A stretch of 39,976 nucleotides of DNA, taken from positions 1 through 39,976 of the forward strand of contig JAZRVW010000003.1 in assembly GCA_045599385.1 (NCBI GenBank), written 5' to 3'. This DNA comes from F23-B02 sp045599385 (GTDB lineage: Bacteria; Bacillota; Clostridia; Oscillospirales; Oscillospiraceae). The position numbers were made by a program, and so were the translations under genes. A model generated the notes under the pieces. It was not told the origin of the DNA. It worked only from the letters and a program-made list of their open reading frames with translations, and did no database searches. How positions within the stretch are numbered: the first letter of the stretch is position 1; each line of letters begins with the position of its first letter. Below, piece after piece: positions 13,712-22,482 of this stretch.

Positions 13712-15559
13712 TTACTTGTCGTCGTCAACTACGGTGTAGTCTGCATCGTAGTAGTCCTGACCGCCGCTGCCGCAATCACCGCTGCAGTTGGGGTCGCAGC
13801 CTGCGCCTGCCTGGCTGGGATCAAAGCCTGCAGCCTGTGCTGCCTGATACATCTTTTCAAACACGTCGGTGAGGTCCTTGGTTGCGCTCTTGATTGCTTC
13901 GGAATCGGTGCCCTGAAGTGCGGTCTTCAGTGCGGAGAGCTTGCCCTCGATTTCGCTCTTCAGCTCTGCGGGAGCCTTGTCGCCCATCTCGGACAGAGTC
14001 TGCTCGGTCTGGTATGCGATCTGCTCGCCCTGGTTGCGAACGTCAACCTCTTCCTTGCGCTTTGCGTCCTCTGCGGCGAACATCTCGGCTTCCTTGACTG
14101 CCTTGTCGATGTCTTCCTTGGACATATTGGTGGAGGAGGTGATGGTGATGTGCTGCTCCTTGCCGGTGCCGAGATCTTTTGCGGAAACGTTTACGATGCC
14201 GTTTGCGTCGATATCGAAGGTGACTTCGATCTGGGGAACACCGCGGCGTGCCGGTGCTATGCCGTCGAGGTTGAAGTTGCCGAGGCTCTTGTTGTCGCGT
14301 GCCATTTCGCGCTCGCCCTGGAGTACGTTGATGGTAACTGCGGTCTGGTTATCCGCTGCGGTGGAGAACACCTGGCTCTTCTTGGTGGGAATGGTGGTGT
14401 TGCGCTCGATAAGGCGGGTGCATACGCCGCCGAGAGTTTCAAGACCGAGTGACAGAGGAGTTACGTCCAGAAGAAGAATGTCGTTTACTTCGTGGTTCAG
14501 AACGCCGCCCTGGATTGCTGCGCCGATTGCAACGCATTCATCGGGGTTGATGCCCTTGAAGCCTTCCTTGCCGGTGAGAGTCTTGACCATATCCTGAACT
14601 GCGGGGATACGGGAGGAACCGCCGACCATGAGAACCTTGGAGATTTCGCTTGCGGAGAGACCGGAGTCGCTGAGAGCCTGCTTTACGGGGCCCATGGTCT
14701 TCTCAACAAGGTGACGGGTCAGCTCGTTGAACTTTGCGCGGGACAGAGTTACGTCAAGGTGCTTGGGGCCGGTTGCATCAGCGGTGATGTAGGGCAGGTT
14801 GATGTTGGAGGTGGTAACACCGCTCAGCTCAATCTTTGCCTTCTCTGCTGCTTCGCGGAGACGCTGCATTGCAATCTTATCGCCGGAAAGGTCAACGCCC
14901 TCTGCCTTCTTGAACTCGTCAACGAGATACTTGGTGATGCACTCGTCAAAGTCATCGCCGCCGAGACGGTTGTTGCCTGCGGTTGCAAGAACTTCAACAA
15001 CACCGTCGCCGATTTCCAGAACGGAAACGTCGAAGGTGCCGCCGCCCAGGTCATAGACCATGATCTTCTGGTCGGTTTCCTTGTCAAGACCGTAAGCAAG
15101 TGCTGCGGCGGTAGGCTCATTGATGATGCGCTTTACTTCCAGACCTGCAATCTTGCCTGCGTCCTTGGTGGCCTGACGCTGTGCGTCGGTGAAGTATGCG
15201 GGAACGGTGATAACCGCTTCGGTGACGGGAGAGCCGAGATATGCCTCTGCGTCTGCCTTCAGCTTCTGCAGTACCATTGCGGAAATCTCCTGGGGAGTAT
15301 ATGCCTTATTGTCAATGTTAACCTTGTAGTTGGAGCCCATCTCACGCTTGATGGAGGAGATGGTGCGGTCGGGATTGGTGATTGCCTGACGCTTTGCCAC
15401 CTGACCTACCATGCGCTCGCCGGTCTTTGCCGCAAATGCGACAACAGAGGGAGTGGTGCGTGCGCCTTCTGCGTTTGCGATAACTACTGCTTCGCCGCCC
15501 TCAAGAACGGAAACACAGCTGTTGGTTGTACCGAGGTCAATACCTATAATCTTACCCAT
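13712..15559 (-). CDS. dnaK: Chaperone DnaK (Hsp70)
   Basis: DnaK is the ATP-driven chaperone that binds exposed hydrophobic peptides. The 615-residue sequence opens with the nucleotide-binding signature GIDLGTTNSCV. It contains the second (YDLGGGTFDVS) and third (VLMVGGSSRIPAVQ) Hsp70 signatures, the linker DVTPLSLG region and a C-terminal lid. The tail is GC-rich in glycine and cysteine (AGAGCDPNCSGDCGSGG), an unusual cluster of three cysteines near the end. It starts 108 bp after grpE with AGGAGGAA as ribosome site. A pairing of CAGTAAG with CTTACTG (15610-15658) lies in that gap. Confidence 0.98.
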   Translation of the reverse strand: MGKIIGIDLGTTNSCVSVLEGGEAVVIANAEGARTTPSVVAFAAKTGERMVGQVAKRQAITNPDRTISSIKREMGSNYKVNIDNKAYTPQEISAMVLQKLKADAEAYLGSPVTEAVITVPAYFTDAQRQATKDAGKIAGLEVKRIINEPTAAALAYGLDKETDQKIMVYDLGGGTFDVSVLEIGDGVVEVLATAGNNRLGGDDFDECITKYLVDEFKKAEGVDLSGDKIAMQRLREAAEKAKIELSGVTTSNINLPYITADATGPKHLDVTLSRAKFNELTRHLVEKTMGPVKQALSDSGLSASEISKVLMVGGSSRIPAVQDMVKTLTGKEGFKGINPDECVAIGAAIQGGVLNHEVNDILLLDVTPLSLGLETLGGVCTRLIERNTTIPTKKSQVFSTAADNQTAVTINVLQGEREMARDNKSLGNFNLDGIAPARRGVPQIEVTFDIDANGIVNVSAKDLGTGKEQHITITSSTNMSKEDIDKAVKEAEMFAAEDAKRKEEVDVRNQGEQIAYQTEQTLSEMGDKAPAELKSEIEGKLSALKTALQGTDSEAIKSATKDLTDVFEKMYQAAQAAGFDPSQAGAGCDPNCSGDCGSGGQDYYDADYTVVDDDK

Positions 15560-15667
15560 TGTTTTTTCCTCCTATAGAAAAAGATAAATTATAATGCTTT
15601 TTAATATTTCAGTAAGTGATGATTAATGCACAAGGGCAGACTGCATCGGAGCTTACTGTTTATATAA

Positions 15668-16243
15668 TCAGTTCGCAACCTTAACCATTGCGAAGCGAAT
15701 TACCTTGTCATTAAGTCTGAAGCCCTTCTGGAAGACCTCAACGACTTCGTTTTCACCGCAGGCCTCATCGTCAACGTGCATTACGGCATTGTGCTTTTCG
15801 GGGTCGAATTTTTCGCCCATGGCCTCAATTTCGGTGATGCCCAGCTTATCCATTGTGGCAACGAACTGGGTCATTATCATTTCAACACCCTTGCGGTAGG
15901 CTTCATCGGCGGTTTCCTGCTTGAGCGCACGCTCAAGATTGTCATACACGGGCAGGAACTTTGTCAGAACATCCGCCTTGATGTCGCCGTAAAGGGATTC
16001 CTTTTCCTTCTGACTGCGGCGGCGGAAGTTGTCATACTCGGCGGCAAGGCGGAGATACTTTTCCTTTTCCTCGGCAACTGCCTTTTCAACGGCTTCCTTA
16101 ACCGCTTCCTTGGAGTCGTTCTTTTTTGTTTCCTTCTTGGTCTTCTTCTCCTTCTTGGGAGCTTCGGCCTTGGGTTCCTCAGGAATTGCTTCTTCCTTTA
16201 TTTCCTCTGCGGGTGCAGTTTCTTTCTTTTCTTCAGTGCTCAT
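15668..16243 (-). CDS. grpE: Nucleotide exchange factor GrpE
   Basis: GrpE releases ADP from DnaK. The 191-residue protein has a highly charged, low-complexity Lys/Glu N-terminus (about 1-55), a long helical dimer region (AEYDNFRRRSQKEKE, about 68-85) and the family C-terminal beta domain ending FRLNDKVIRFAMVKVAN. The start codon lies inside the end of hrcA (11-bp overlap), so translation of the two is coupled. AGGGAGAGGA provides the ribosome site. Confidence 0.96.
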   Translation of the reverse strand: MSTEEKKETAPAEEIKEEAIPEEPKAEAPKKEKKTKKETKKNDSKEAVKEAVEKAVAEEKEKYLRLAAEYDNFRRRSQKEKESLYGDIKADVLTKFLPVYDNLERALKQETADEAYRKGVEMIMTQFVATMDKLGITEIEAMGEKFDPEKHNAVMHVDDEACGENEVVEVFQKGFRLNDKVIRFAMVKVAN

Positions 16244-17330
16244 CTATTATGTCCTCTCCCTTGATAATCAGCTTGTTGTGCATGCCCTTCGGCGGTGCCT
16301 CACCTCCGTTGAGCCTGCGGGAAAGTCCCGCGGCAAGGAAGCTCAGCTTTGCGGCAACGGTTGAATAATCCATTCGCGTCGGGCCTACAACACCGATGAT
16401 GCCGCGTGTGTTGTCGCCCATGTCATAGCTTGCTATGACAACGCTTGAGTCCTTGAGCTCCTCTGCAACGTTTTCGGGACCGATAAGCACTCGCACCTCG
16501 GAGTCGCCGGGAATCATGTCCGTTGTGTCCCCCGTCAGCAGATGGCCGCCGTCGGCAAGATAGCTCATAAGCCTGTGGGCTTTTTCCGGGTCACGAAACT
16601 CGGGCTGGCTTAAAAGCCTTGTCTCGCCCGTCACATAGGCCTCAACCTCGTCACCCTCGGAGAGAATCTCCATAACAAAGGAGGCAATGACTGCCGTAAG
16701 ACCTCTTGTGTCGTCTGCCGCCCTTTCCGTTGAGGAAATGAGCAGCGGCGTTATCTTATCATTCGTGATGCCCGTGAAGTTTGCGTTAAACAGCACATTA
16801 AGCTTCTGAACAAGCCCCGCGTCAACGGAAATCGGCAGATGAATAAGCTTGTTCTTCACCGCATTGTTGGACATCATCACAACAATGATAAACGTGTTGG
16901 CGTCGATATAAATAAGGTCAAAGCGCTTTATGGTTGCCGGTGCGTAGGCCGCCATGGCCAACGCGGGATAATCCGTAAGCTGTGAGGCAATTTTGCCAAC
17001 ATCGCTCATCATGTGGTCAAGCTGAATCATCTTGTCGTTGAGGCGGCGGTTAATCTCCTCCGTTTCCTCAAGGGACAGCTTCTGCTTTTCCATAAGCTCG
17101 TTGACGTACATTCTGTAGCCCGTGGGGGTGGGAATGCGTCCCGCCGAGGTGTGCGGCTGTTCAAGATAGCCCATGGCGGTGAGCTCCGCAAGCTCGTTGC
17201 GGATAGTGGCGGAGCTGCAGCCGAGATTTGCCACAGAGGCAATCGTTTTGCTGCCCACAGGCTCAGCGGTTCTGACATACTCGTCAACAAGCGCCGCAAG
17301 TATTCTCTTTTTCCTTTCGCTGATAGCCAT
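16233..17330 (-). CDS. hrcA: Heat-inducible transcription repressor HrcA
   Basis: HrcA binds CIRCE operators and represses class I heat-shock genes; GroEL helps keep it active. The 365-residue protein has an N-terminal winged helix (RKKRILAALVDEYVRTAEP, then GCSSATIRNELAELTAMGYLEQPHTSAGR, which is the recognition region) and a C-terminal dimer/GAF-like domain. AAGGAAGAG precedes the ATG at 17330. It is the first gene of its operon and sits directly downstream of two overlapping CIRCE sites, so it is autoregulated. Confidence 0.97.
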   Translation of the reverse strand: MAISERKKRILAALVDEYVRTAEPVGSKTIASVANLGCSSATIRNELAELTAMGYLEQPHTSAGRIPTPTGYRMYVNELMEKQKLSLEETEEINRRLNDKMIQLDHMMSDVGKIASQLTDYPALAMAAYAPATIKRFDLIYIDANTFIIVVMMSNNAVKNKLIHLPISVDAGLVQKLNVLFNANFTGITNDKITPLLISSTERAADDTRGLTAVIASFVMEILSEGDEVEAYVTGETRLLSQPEFRDPEKAHRLMSYLADGGHLLTGDTTDMIPGDSEVRVLIGPENVAEELKDSSVVIASYDMGDNTRGIIGVVGPTRMDYSTVAAKLSFLAAGLSRRLNGGEAPPKGMHNKLIIKGEDIIDEH

Positions 17331-17342
17331 AAGCTCTTCCTT

Positions 17343-17392
17343 TTAGCACTCAGTATGTTTGTGTGCTGGCACTCTTTGCCCTCGAGTGCTAA
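17343..17392. promoter_or_regulatory. Two overlapping CIRCE operators (HrcA binding sites)
   Basis: CIRCE is TTAGCACTC-N9-GAGTGCTAA. Site 1 has a perfect left arm at 17343-17351, nine bases, then a degenerate right arm GTGTGCTGG at 17361-17369. Site 2 has a degenerate left arm CTGGCACTC at 17366-17374, nine bases, then a perfect right arm GAGTGCTAA at 17384-17392. The inner arms overlap by four bases. The pair lies between the hrcA promoter and its start codon. Confidence 0.93.
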
Positions 17393-17419
17393 TATAGCAT
17401 TATTTTCTGCATTTGTCAA
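17391..17419 (-). promoter_or_regulatory. Sigma-A promoter of the hrcA-grpE-dnaK-dnaJ operon
   Basis: On the minus strand, a perfect TTGACA (17414-17419), 17 bp and TATATT (17391-17396). The -10 abuts the perfect right arm of CIRCE site 2, so HrcA binding would block initiation. Confidence 0.92.
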
Positions 17420-17480
17420 GGTTTTTATTCATAAACTCGCGCGTTTATTTATATAATTTCTTCCTCAAAAGTTTTGAAGC

Positions 17481-17516
17481 ATATAAAAAGCCTTGCATTT
17501 GCAAGGCTTTTTATAT
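17481..17516 (-). terminator. Terminator after the 126-aa membrane protein gene
   Basis: A perfect inverted repeat: ATATAAAAAGCCTTGC, loop ATTT, GCAAGGCTTTTTATAT. It lies 11 bp beyond the stop codon and insulates the heat-shock operon promoter downstream of it. Confidence 0.9.
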
Positions 17517-17526
17517 CGAAAATTTT

Positions 17527-17907
17527 TTAATGCTTAACAAGCAGAAACGGAATTGTAATAATCAGAAGAATTGCGCCCGCCGCAATGAGCAGCAGTCCCC
17601 TTGCAGGCTCTTCGGTAATCAGACTGAAGCTTGCGTCTTTGGGGTTTTCGGGATTTATATAGATATCATACCTGTTACCCTTGGTGTAATTTTTCGCGTC
17701 AAGCATACCGATATCAAGCTTTGTGCTATAGGCTTTGCCTTTGTATTCAAATTCAAAGCCGGCTCTGAATATGCCGCGGTGATTATATACGGAGGAAGGT
17801 GTAATTCCCGTAAATTCGGCGCTGACTTTTTCTCTCTCAAGCGGTTTTTCCTGAGTCTTCAAAACGCCGAAAAGTATGAGCATTGCTGCGATTACAATCC
17901 CGAACAT
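17527..17907 (-). CDS. Small membrane protein, DUF3592-like
   Basis: This 126-residue protein has one hydrophobic segment at each end (MFGIVIAAMLILFGVL, and LLLIAAGAILLIITIPFLL) and a roughly 80-residue extracytoplasmic or cytoplasmic beta-rich stretch between them. The middle (YSTKLDIG, GNRYDIYINPENP) resembles DUF3592-type proteins. The start at 17907 is set by AAGGAGAGG 6 nt upstream; an ATG at 17937 lacks a ribosome site. Function unknown. It stands between a dispersed repeat and a strong terminator. Confidence 0.7.
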   Translation of the reverse strand: MFGIVIAAMLILFGVLKTQEKPLEREKVSAEFTGITPSSVYNHRGIFRAGFEFEYKGKAYSTKLDIGMLDAKNYTKGNRYDIYINPENPKDASFSLITEEPARGLLLIAAGAILLIITIPFLLVKH

Positions 17908-17962
17908 ATAGCCTCTCCTTATACGGCAACGGTTCATAAGTGCGGTCGATTCGTGAATATAC

Positions 17963-18035
17963 TGTCATTCTGAGCGAAGCGAAGAATCCCCTGTTTTGAA
18001 GGAGATTCTTCGTCACTGCGTTCCTCAGAATGACA
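17963..18035. repeat. 73-bp palindromic dispersed repeat, copy 1
   Basis: The ends are inverted: TGTCATTCTGA and TCAGAATGACA, with inner arms GAAGAATC and GATTCTTC. A copy of identical length at 36384-36456 differs only in the loop region and one arm base. There is no coding capacity. It looks like a small MITE- or REP-like element and follows the stop of the flavoprotein gene. Confidence 0.85.
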
Positions 18036-18050
18036 AGCTTTTCAGCATTT

Positions 18051-19415
18051 TTATTCAGCGATATTTCTTGCCACATAAACGCCGCTGGCGCTGGCGTGGG
18101 ACAGGGAGTGGGTTATGCCGCTGCCGTCGCCGATGATGTACAGTCCCTTGTACTGTGTCATGAGGTTTTCGTCAAGCTCAACCTCCATGTTGTAGAACTT
18201 GACCTCAACGCCGTAAAGCAGGGTGTCGTCATTGGCGGTACCCGGGGCAATCTTATCAAGGGCGTAAATCATTTCGATTATGCCGTCAAGAATACGCTTG
18301 GGAAGCACAAGGCTCAGGTCGCCGGGGGTTGCGCTGAGGGTGGGAGTTACAAGTCCTTCCTCAATGCGTTTTACATTACTGCGTCTGCCGCGGATAAGGT
18401 CGCCGAAGCGCTGCACCATTACGCCGCCGCCCAGCATATTTGAAAGGCGGGCGATGCTTTCGCCGTAGCCGTTTGAGTCATTGAAGGGCTCGGAGAAGTG
18501 CTTGGAAACAAGCAGCGCAAAATTAGTATTCTCCGTCTGCTTCTCCTTATCCTCATAGCTGTGACCGTTTACGGTGACAATGCCGTTGGTGTTTTCATTG
18601 ACAACAATGCCGTTGGGGTTCATGCAGAAGGTGCGGACATTATCCTCAAATTTCTCTGTGCGGTAAACGATTTTGCTTTCGTAAAGCTCATCGGTGAGGT
18701 GGGAGAAGACAACCGCGGGAAGCTCAACGCGCACGCCGATGTCAACACGGTTGGACTTTGTTCCGATTCCGAGGTTTTTGCACACGGTTTCCATCCACTT
18801 ACTGCCGCTTCGTCCCACGGAAATCACGCAGTTTTCGCCCTCAAAGTCGCCTTTTTTGGTGCTGACGCGGTAGCCGCCGTCCAATACCTCAATTGCGGTT
18901 ACGGGGGTGTCAAAGAAAAAGTCTACCTTGTCCCTGAGCTCGTTATAAAGGTTCTGAAGCACCACATAGTTTATGTCGGTGCCGAGATGGCGCACGGAGG
19001 CGTCGAGAAGCTTCAGCTTGTTCTGAATGCACAGCTTCTTGAACTGGGAGCCTGCGGTGGAATATAGCTTTGTGCCCTCGCCGCCGTACTGCATATTTAT
19101 TTCGTCCACATACTCCATGAGCTCGATGGCTTTTTTGCGGCCTATGTACTCGTACAGAGTGCCGCCGAAGTCATTTGTAATATTGTACTTGCCGTCGGAG
19201 AATGCGCCTGCTCCGCCGAAGCCGCTCATGATTGAGCAGCTTGGACAGTGAATGCAGGATTTTATCTTATCGCCGTCAATGGGACAGCGGCGCTTTTCAA
19301 GGGGGTGGCCCGCCTCAAAAACGGCTATCTTCATTTCGGGATTGAGCTTAATCAGCTCGAATGCGGAGAAAATTCCGCCCGGGCCTGCGCCCACGATTAT
19401 TGCGTTGTAGTTCAT
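18051..19415 (-). CDS. FAD-dependent oxidoreductase (COG2509-like)
   Basis: This 454-residue flavoprotein starts MNYNAIIVGAGPGGIFSAFE; GxGxxG at 9-14 binds the ADP part of FAD. A cysteine-rich stretch (CIHCPSC, about 53-59) precedes GFGGAGAFSDGKYN, which is characteristic of this uncharacterised dehydrogenase family. Near the C-terminus, YIIGDGSGITHSL is the second FAD contact. It is cytoplasmic; substrate and electron partner are unknown. It follows rpoD by 35 bp in the same direction and is probably the last gene of that operon. AAAGGAAA is the ribosome site. Confidence 0.85.
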   Translation of the reverse strand: MNYNAIIVGAGPGGIFSAFELIKLNPEMKIAVFEAGHPLEKRRCPIDGDKIKSCIHCPSCSIMSGFGGAGAFSDGKYNITNDFGGTLYEYIGRKKAIELMEYVDEINMQYGGEGTKLYSTAGSQFKKLCIQNKLKLLDASVRHLGTDINYVVLQNLYNELRDKVDFFFDTPVTAIEVLDGGYRVSTKKGDFEGENCVISVGRSGSKWMETVCKNLGIGTKSNRVDIGVRVELPAVVFSHLTDELYESKIVYRTEKFEDNVRTFCMNPNGIVVNENTNGIVTVNGHSYEDKEKQTENTNFALLVSKHFSEPFNDSNGYGESIARLSNMLGGGVMVQRFGDLIRGRRSNVKRIEEGLVTPTLSATPGDLSLVLPKRILDGIIEMIYALDKIAPGTANDDTLLYGVEVKFYNMEVELDENLMTQYKGLYIIGDGSGITHSLSHASASGVYVARNIAE

Positions 19416-19450
19416 TGGATTTCCTTTTGCGATATGTTTTCTGTATTTTA

Positions 19451-20713
19451 TCAGTTGAGGAAGTCGCGCAGCTTCTTGCTGCGGGAGGGGTGACGGAGCT
19501 TGCGAAGCGCCTTTGCCTCAATCTGACGGATACGTTCACGGGTGACATTAAACTCCTTGCCCACTTCCTCAAGGGTGCGGGTACGGCCGTCAATTATGCC
19601 AAAGCGGAGCTCGAGTACCTTCTTCTCACGGGGAGTCAGAGTGTCGAGAACCTCCATGAGCTGTTCCTTCAGCAGAGAGAAGGATGCGGCCTCGGAAGGC
19701 TCGGAGGCGTCCTCATCGGGAATGAAGTCGCCCAGGTGGGAGTCCTCCTCCTCGCCGATAGGAGTTTCAAGGGATACGGGCTCCTGAGCGATTTTCAGAA
19801 TGTCGCGTACCTTCTCGGCAGGCATACCCATTTCCTTTGCGATTTCCTCTGCGCTGGGGTCATGGCCCAGCTCCTGAAGAAGCTGACGGGAAACGCGGAT
19901 TACCTTGTTGATGGTTTCAACCATGTGAACGGGGATTCTTATCGTGCGTGCCTGGTCGGCGATTGCACGGGTGATGGCCTGACGAATCCACCAGGTTGCG
20001 TAGGTGGAGAACTTGTAGCCCTTGGTGTGATCGAACTTTTCAACGGCCTTGATAAGACCCAGGTTGCCCTCCTGAATGAGATCGAGGAACTGCATTCCGC
20101 GGCCAACATAGCGCTTTGCGATGGAAACAACAAGACGGAGGTTTGCCTCTGCCATGCGGCGCTTTGCCTCCTCGTCGCCCTCGCTCATTTTCTTGGCAAG
20201 CTCGACCTCCTCCTCTGCGGTGAGCAGGGGAACCTTGCCGATTTCCTTGAGGTACATACGCACGGGGTCATCGGTGGAAAAGCTGTCAACCGCGTTTTCG
20301 GTTTCGATAAGCTCTTCCTCAGTTACCTCCTCGATGTCGTCAAGCTCGGGGAGCACCGCGTCATCGTCAAGAATGGGGAGAACATCGTCTTCACCGCCGA
20401 CGTCGATATCGATGCCTGCGGTTTCGAGATTTTCATAGAACTTGTTTATTGCGTCGGGGTCAAGGCCGAGCTCCTCAAGGCAGGAAAGATCCTTGACAGT
20501 GAGTTTGCCGTTTTTCTTGCCCTTTTCCATGAGCTCATTCAAACGCTCTTCGGGCGTTTTTGTTTCGGCGGCAGGGCTTTCCTCGGTCTTTTTCTTTCTG
20601 GGTGCGCGCTTCTTTGCGGGCTTCTTTTCGGGCTCCGCTTCTTCCGCTTCCGCAAGGAATGCGTCCGCTGCTGCTTCAAGCTCTTCTTCGGTAAGTACTT
20701 TTTCCTTATCCAT
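19451..20713 (-). CDS. rpoD: Primary sigma factor RpoD (SigA)
   Basis: This housekeeping sigma factor directs RNA polymerase to -35/-10 promoters. The 420-residue protein has an acidic, Lys/Ala-rich N-terminal extension and region 1.1, then DPVRMYLKEIG (region 1.2). Region 2 follows (NLRLVVSIAKRYVGRGMQF, TYATWWIRQAITRAI), then region 3 and region 4 (TPREKKVLELRFG, with VTRERIRQIEAKALRKLRHP recognising -35). Region 2.4 is intact, in line with the TATAAT-like boxes seen across the window. It starts 5 bp after the dnaG stop, the usual Firmicutes arrangement. Confidence 0.98.
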   Translation of the reverse strand: MDKEKVLTEEELEAAADAFLAEAEEAEPEKKPAKKRAPRKKKTEESPAAETKTPEERLNELMEKGKKNGKLTVKDLSCLEELGLDPDAINKFYENLETAGIDIDVGGEDDVLPILDDDAVLPELDDIEEVTEEELIETENAVDSFSTDDPVRMYLKEIGKVPLLTAEEEVELAKKMSEGDEEAKRRMAEANLRLVVSIAKRYVGRGMQFLDLIQEGNLGLIKAVEKFDHTKGYKFSTYATWWIRQAITRAIADQARTIRIPVHMVETINKVIRVSRQLLQELGHDPSAEEIAKEMGMPAEKVRDILKIAQEPVSLETPIGEEEDSHLGDFIPDEDASEPSEAASFSLLKEQLMEVLDTLTPREKKVLELRFGIIDGRTRTLEEVGKEFNVTRERIRQIEAKALRKLRHPSRSKKLRDFLN

Positions 20714-20718
20714 GTATC

Positions 20719-22461
20719 TTATCCCCCATATCCTTTGGTTTCTTTTAATTTGTTTGCAAGTGCCACAAGGTCGGTTTCCGCCGTGGCAAGCTCCTTTTGT
20801 TTTCGTATTCGCGTTATATAGTCGTTAAGCGCCTGCTCACCGTTGCGCAGCATTTCGGGCTTTTGCAGAATTGACGCAAGCAGCGCCGATTCCTCCGGCT
20901 CAAGCACCGCGCTCACGGTTGCCGTGCTGATGATTCCGCCCTGCTCGAATTTATCCTTAAGCGCGGTGTAGATTTTCGCAAGCACAGGCGAGGTGAACTC
21001 CTCTGGTGACGGAAGCTCCTTGCCCTTCAGCAGTCCCTGGTCGAGAAACAGAAGCCGGATTATACCCTCCTCCGCCGTTGCGGATTCGGGATTGTCGTAT
21101 CGGAAATTCTTATTCTCGGGCTGAGCCTGCTTAACGGGTCTTGAAAGCTCTCTTTCGTCCCTGCGCTGTGCGGATTTCACAATCCGCCTGCGGCAGCGTT
21201 CAACCTCCTGCTGCACCGCATCGGCATTGAGTCCCGTTTTTGTCGCAACGCGCATGGCGTAAACCTGGCGCTCCATTGCTCCGGGAAGCCGTGCCACCAT
21301 GTCGGTTGCGTCCTTCAGATACTGTACCTTCTGCTCGTCGATGCTCAGGTCATACTTGTCCTCAATGTTCTGCAGACGGAAGTCGATGTGGTTTTTCGAG
21401 CCTTCAACAAGATTGCGGAATGCCTCGGGACCCCGCTTCTTGATATATTCGTCGGGGTCCTTCGCCCCGCTCATGCTAAGCACCTTGACCTTGACATCAA
21501 GCTTTTCGAGGATTTCTATCGCTCTCTGAGATGCCTTCTGCCCTGCTCCGTCGGAGTCGTAGGCAATGACGACCTCATTGGTATAGCGTGAAATAAGCCG
21601 CGCCTGCTCGGGTGTAAGCGATGTGCCCAGCGATGCCACAGCGGAGTCAAAGCCCGCCTGGTGCATCATTACTACGTCTATGTTACCCTCTGCAAGAATT
21701 ATATATCCGTTCTTCGACTTTTTAGCCAGATTCATGGCAAAAAGATTGCGGCCCTTGTTGAAAACAAGTGTTTCGCGGCTGTTTAGATATTTCGGTTCGC
21801 CATCACCCAGTGCGCGTCCCGAAAAGCCGATGACATCGCCGCGAACATCAATTACGGGGAACATGAGTCTGTTTCGGTATGTATCGAAGCGGTTTCCCTT
21901 TTTTCCCGTGCTGAGAAGTCCCGCCTCATACAGCTCAAGCTCCGAAAAGCCCTTGCTTTTGAGATGCTCCCGAAGGCTGTCCCATGTATCAGGTGCGTAG
22001 CCGAGTCCGAAGCGCGTTGCCGTTGACGGACTTATCCGGCGCTGTGCCATATACTCCTGAGCGGGTTTTCCCATGGGGCTTTTGAGGCAGGAATGGAAGA
22101 ATTTTGCGGCCTCGCGGTTTGCGTCAAGCATACGCTTTCGCTTTAAGGACTCGCCGCTGTTTTCCTCCTCGGGCATCTGCATGCCTGCGCGCTTTGCCAG
22201 AAATTCAACTGCATCGCGGAAGGAAAGTCCTTCGATGTCCATTATGAAGTTTATTACTCCGCCGCCCTTGCCGCAGCCGAAGCAGTGATAAATCTGCTTA
22301 TCCGCCGTTACGGAAAAGGACGGTGTTTTTTCACTGTGGAAGGGGCAGAGTCCGAACTGGTTTGCGCCCGATTTTTTGGTAAGCCGCACATAGCTGCCCA
22401 CCACGTCCACTATATCGTTGCGTTCAATAAGCTCCTGCAGGAAGCTTTCCGAAAATGCCAT
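20719..22461 (-). CDS. dnaG: DNA primase DnaG
   Basis: DnaG makes the RNA primers for DNA replication. The 580-residue protein has the N-terminal CHC2 zinc site (C39, H42, C60, C63 within GLCPFHSEKTPSF and YHCFGCG) and the TOPRIM core (LAEGNIDVVMMHQAG, then AYDSDGAGQKA) at about 255-305. A C-terminal helicase-binding region ends at LKETKGYGG. AAAGGAG precedes the ATG. It lies between dgt (21 bp upstream) and rpoD (5 bp downstream). Confidence 0.98.
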   Translation of the reverse strand: MAFSESFLQELIERNDIVDVVGSYVRLTKKSGANQFGLCPFHSEKTPSFSVTADKQIYHCFGCGKGGGVINFIMDIEGLSFRDAVEFLAKRAGMQMPEEENSGESLKRKRMLDANREAAKFFHSCLKSPMGKPAQEYMAQRRISPSTATRFGLGYAPDTWDSLREHLKSKGFSELELYEAGLLSTGKKGNRFDTYRNRLMFPVIDVRGDVIGFSGRALGDGEPKYLNSRETLVFNKGRNLFAMNLAKKSKNGYIILAEGNIDVVMMHQAGFDSAVASLGTSLTPEQARLISRYTNEVVIAYDSDGAGQKASQRAIEILEKLDVKVKVLSMSGAKDPDEYIKKRGPEAFRNLVEGSKNHIDFRLQNIEDKYDLSIDEQKVQYLKDATDMVARLPGAMERQVYAMRVATKTGLNADAVQQEVERCRRRIVKSAQRRDERELSRPVKQAQPENKNFRYDNPESATAEEGIIRLLFLDQGLLKGKELPSPEEFTSPVLAKIYTALKDKFEQGGIISTATVSAVLEPEESALLASILQKPEMLRNGEQALNDYITRIRKQKELATAETDLVALANKLKETKGYGG

Positions 22462-22482
22462 TTGCGGCTCCTTTCTTAAGAA

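Noticed and set aside
14492..15577. A 361-codon open frame opposite dnaK
   Set aside because: It is a shadow of dnaK, made by the strong codon bias on the other strand. It has no ribosome site, and its composition is Cys/Gly/Leu-rich nonsense.
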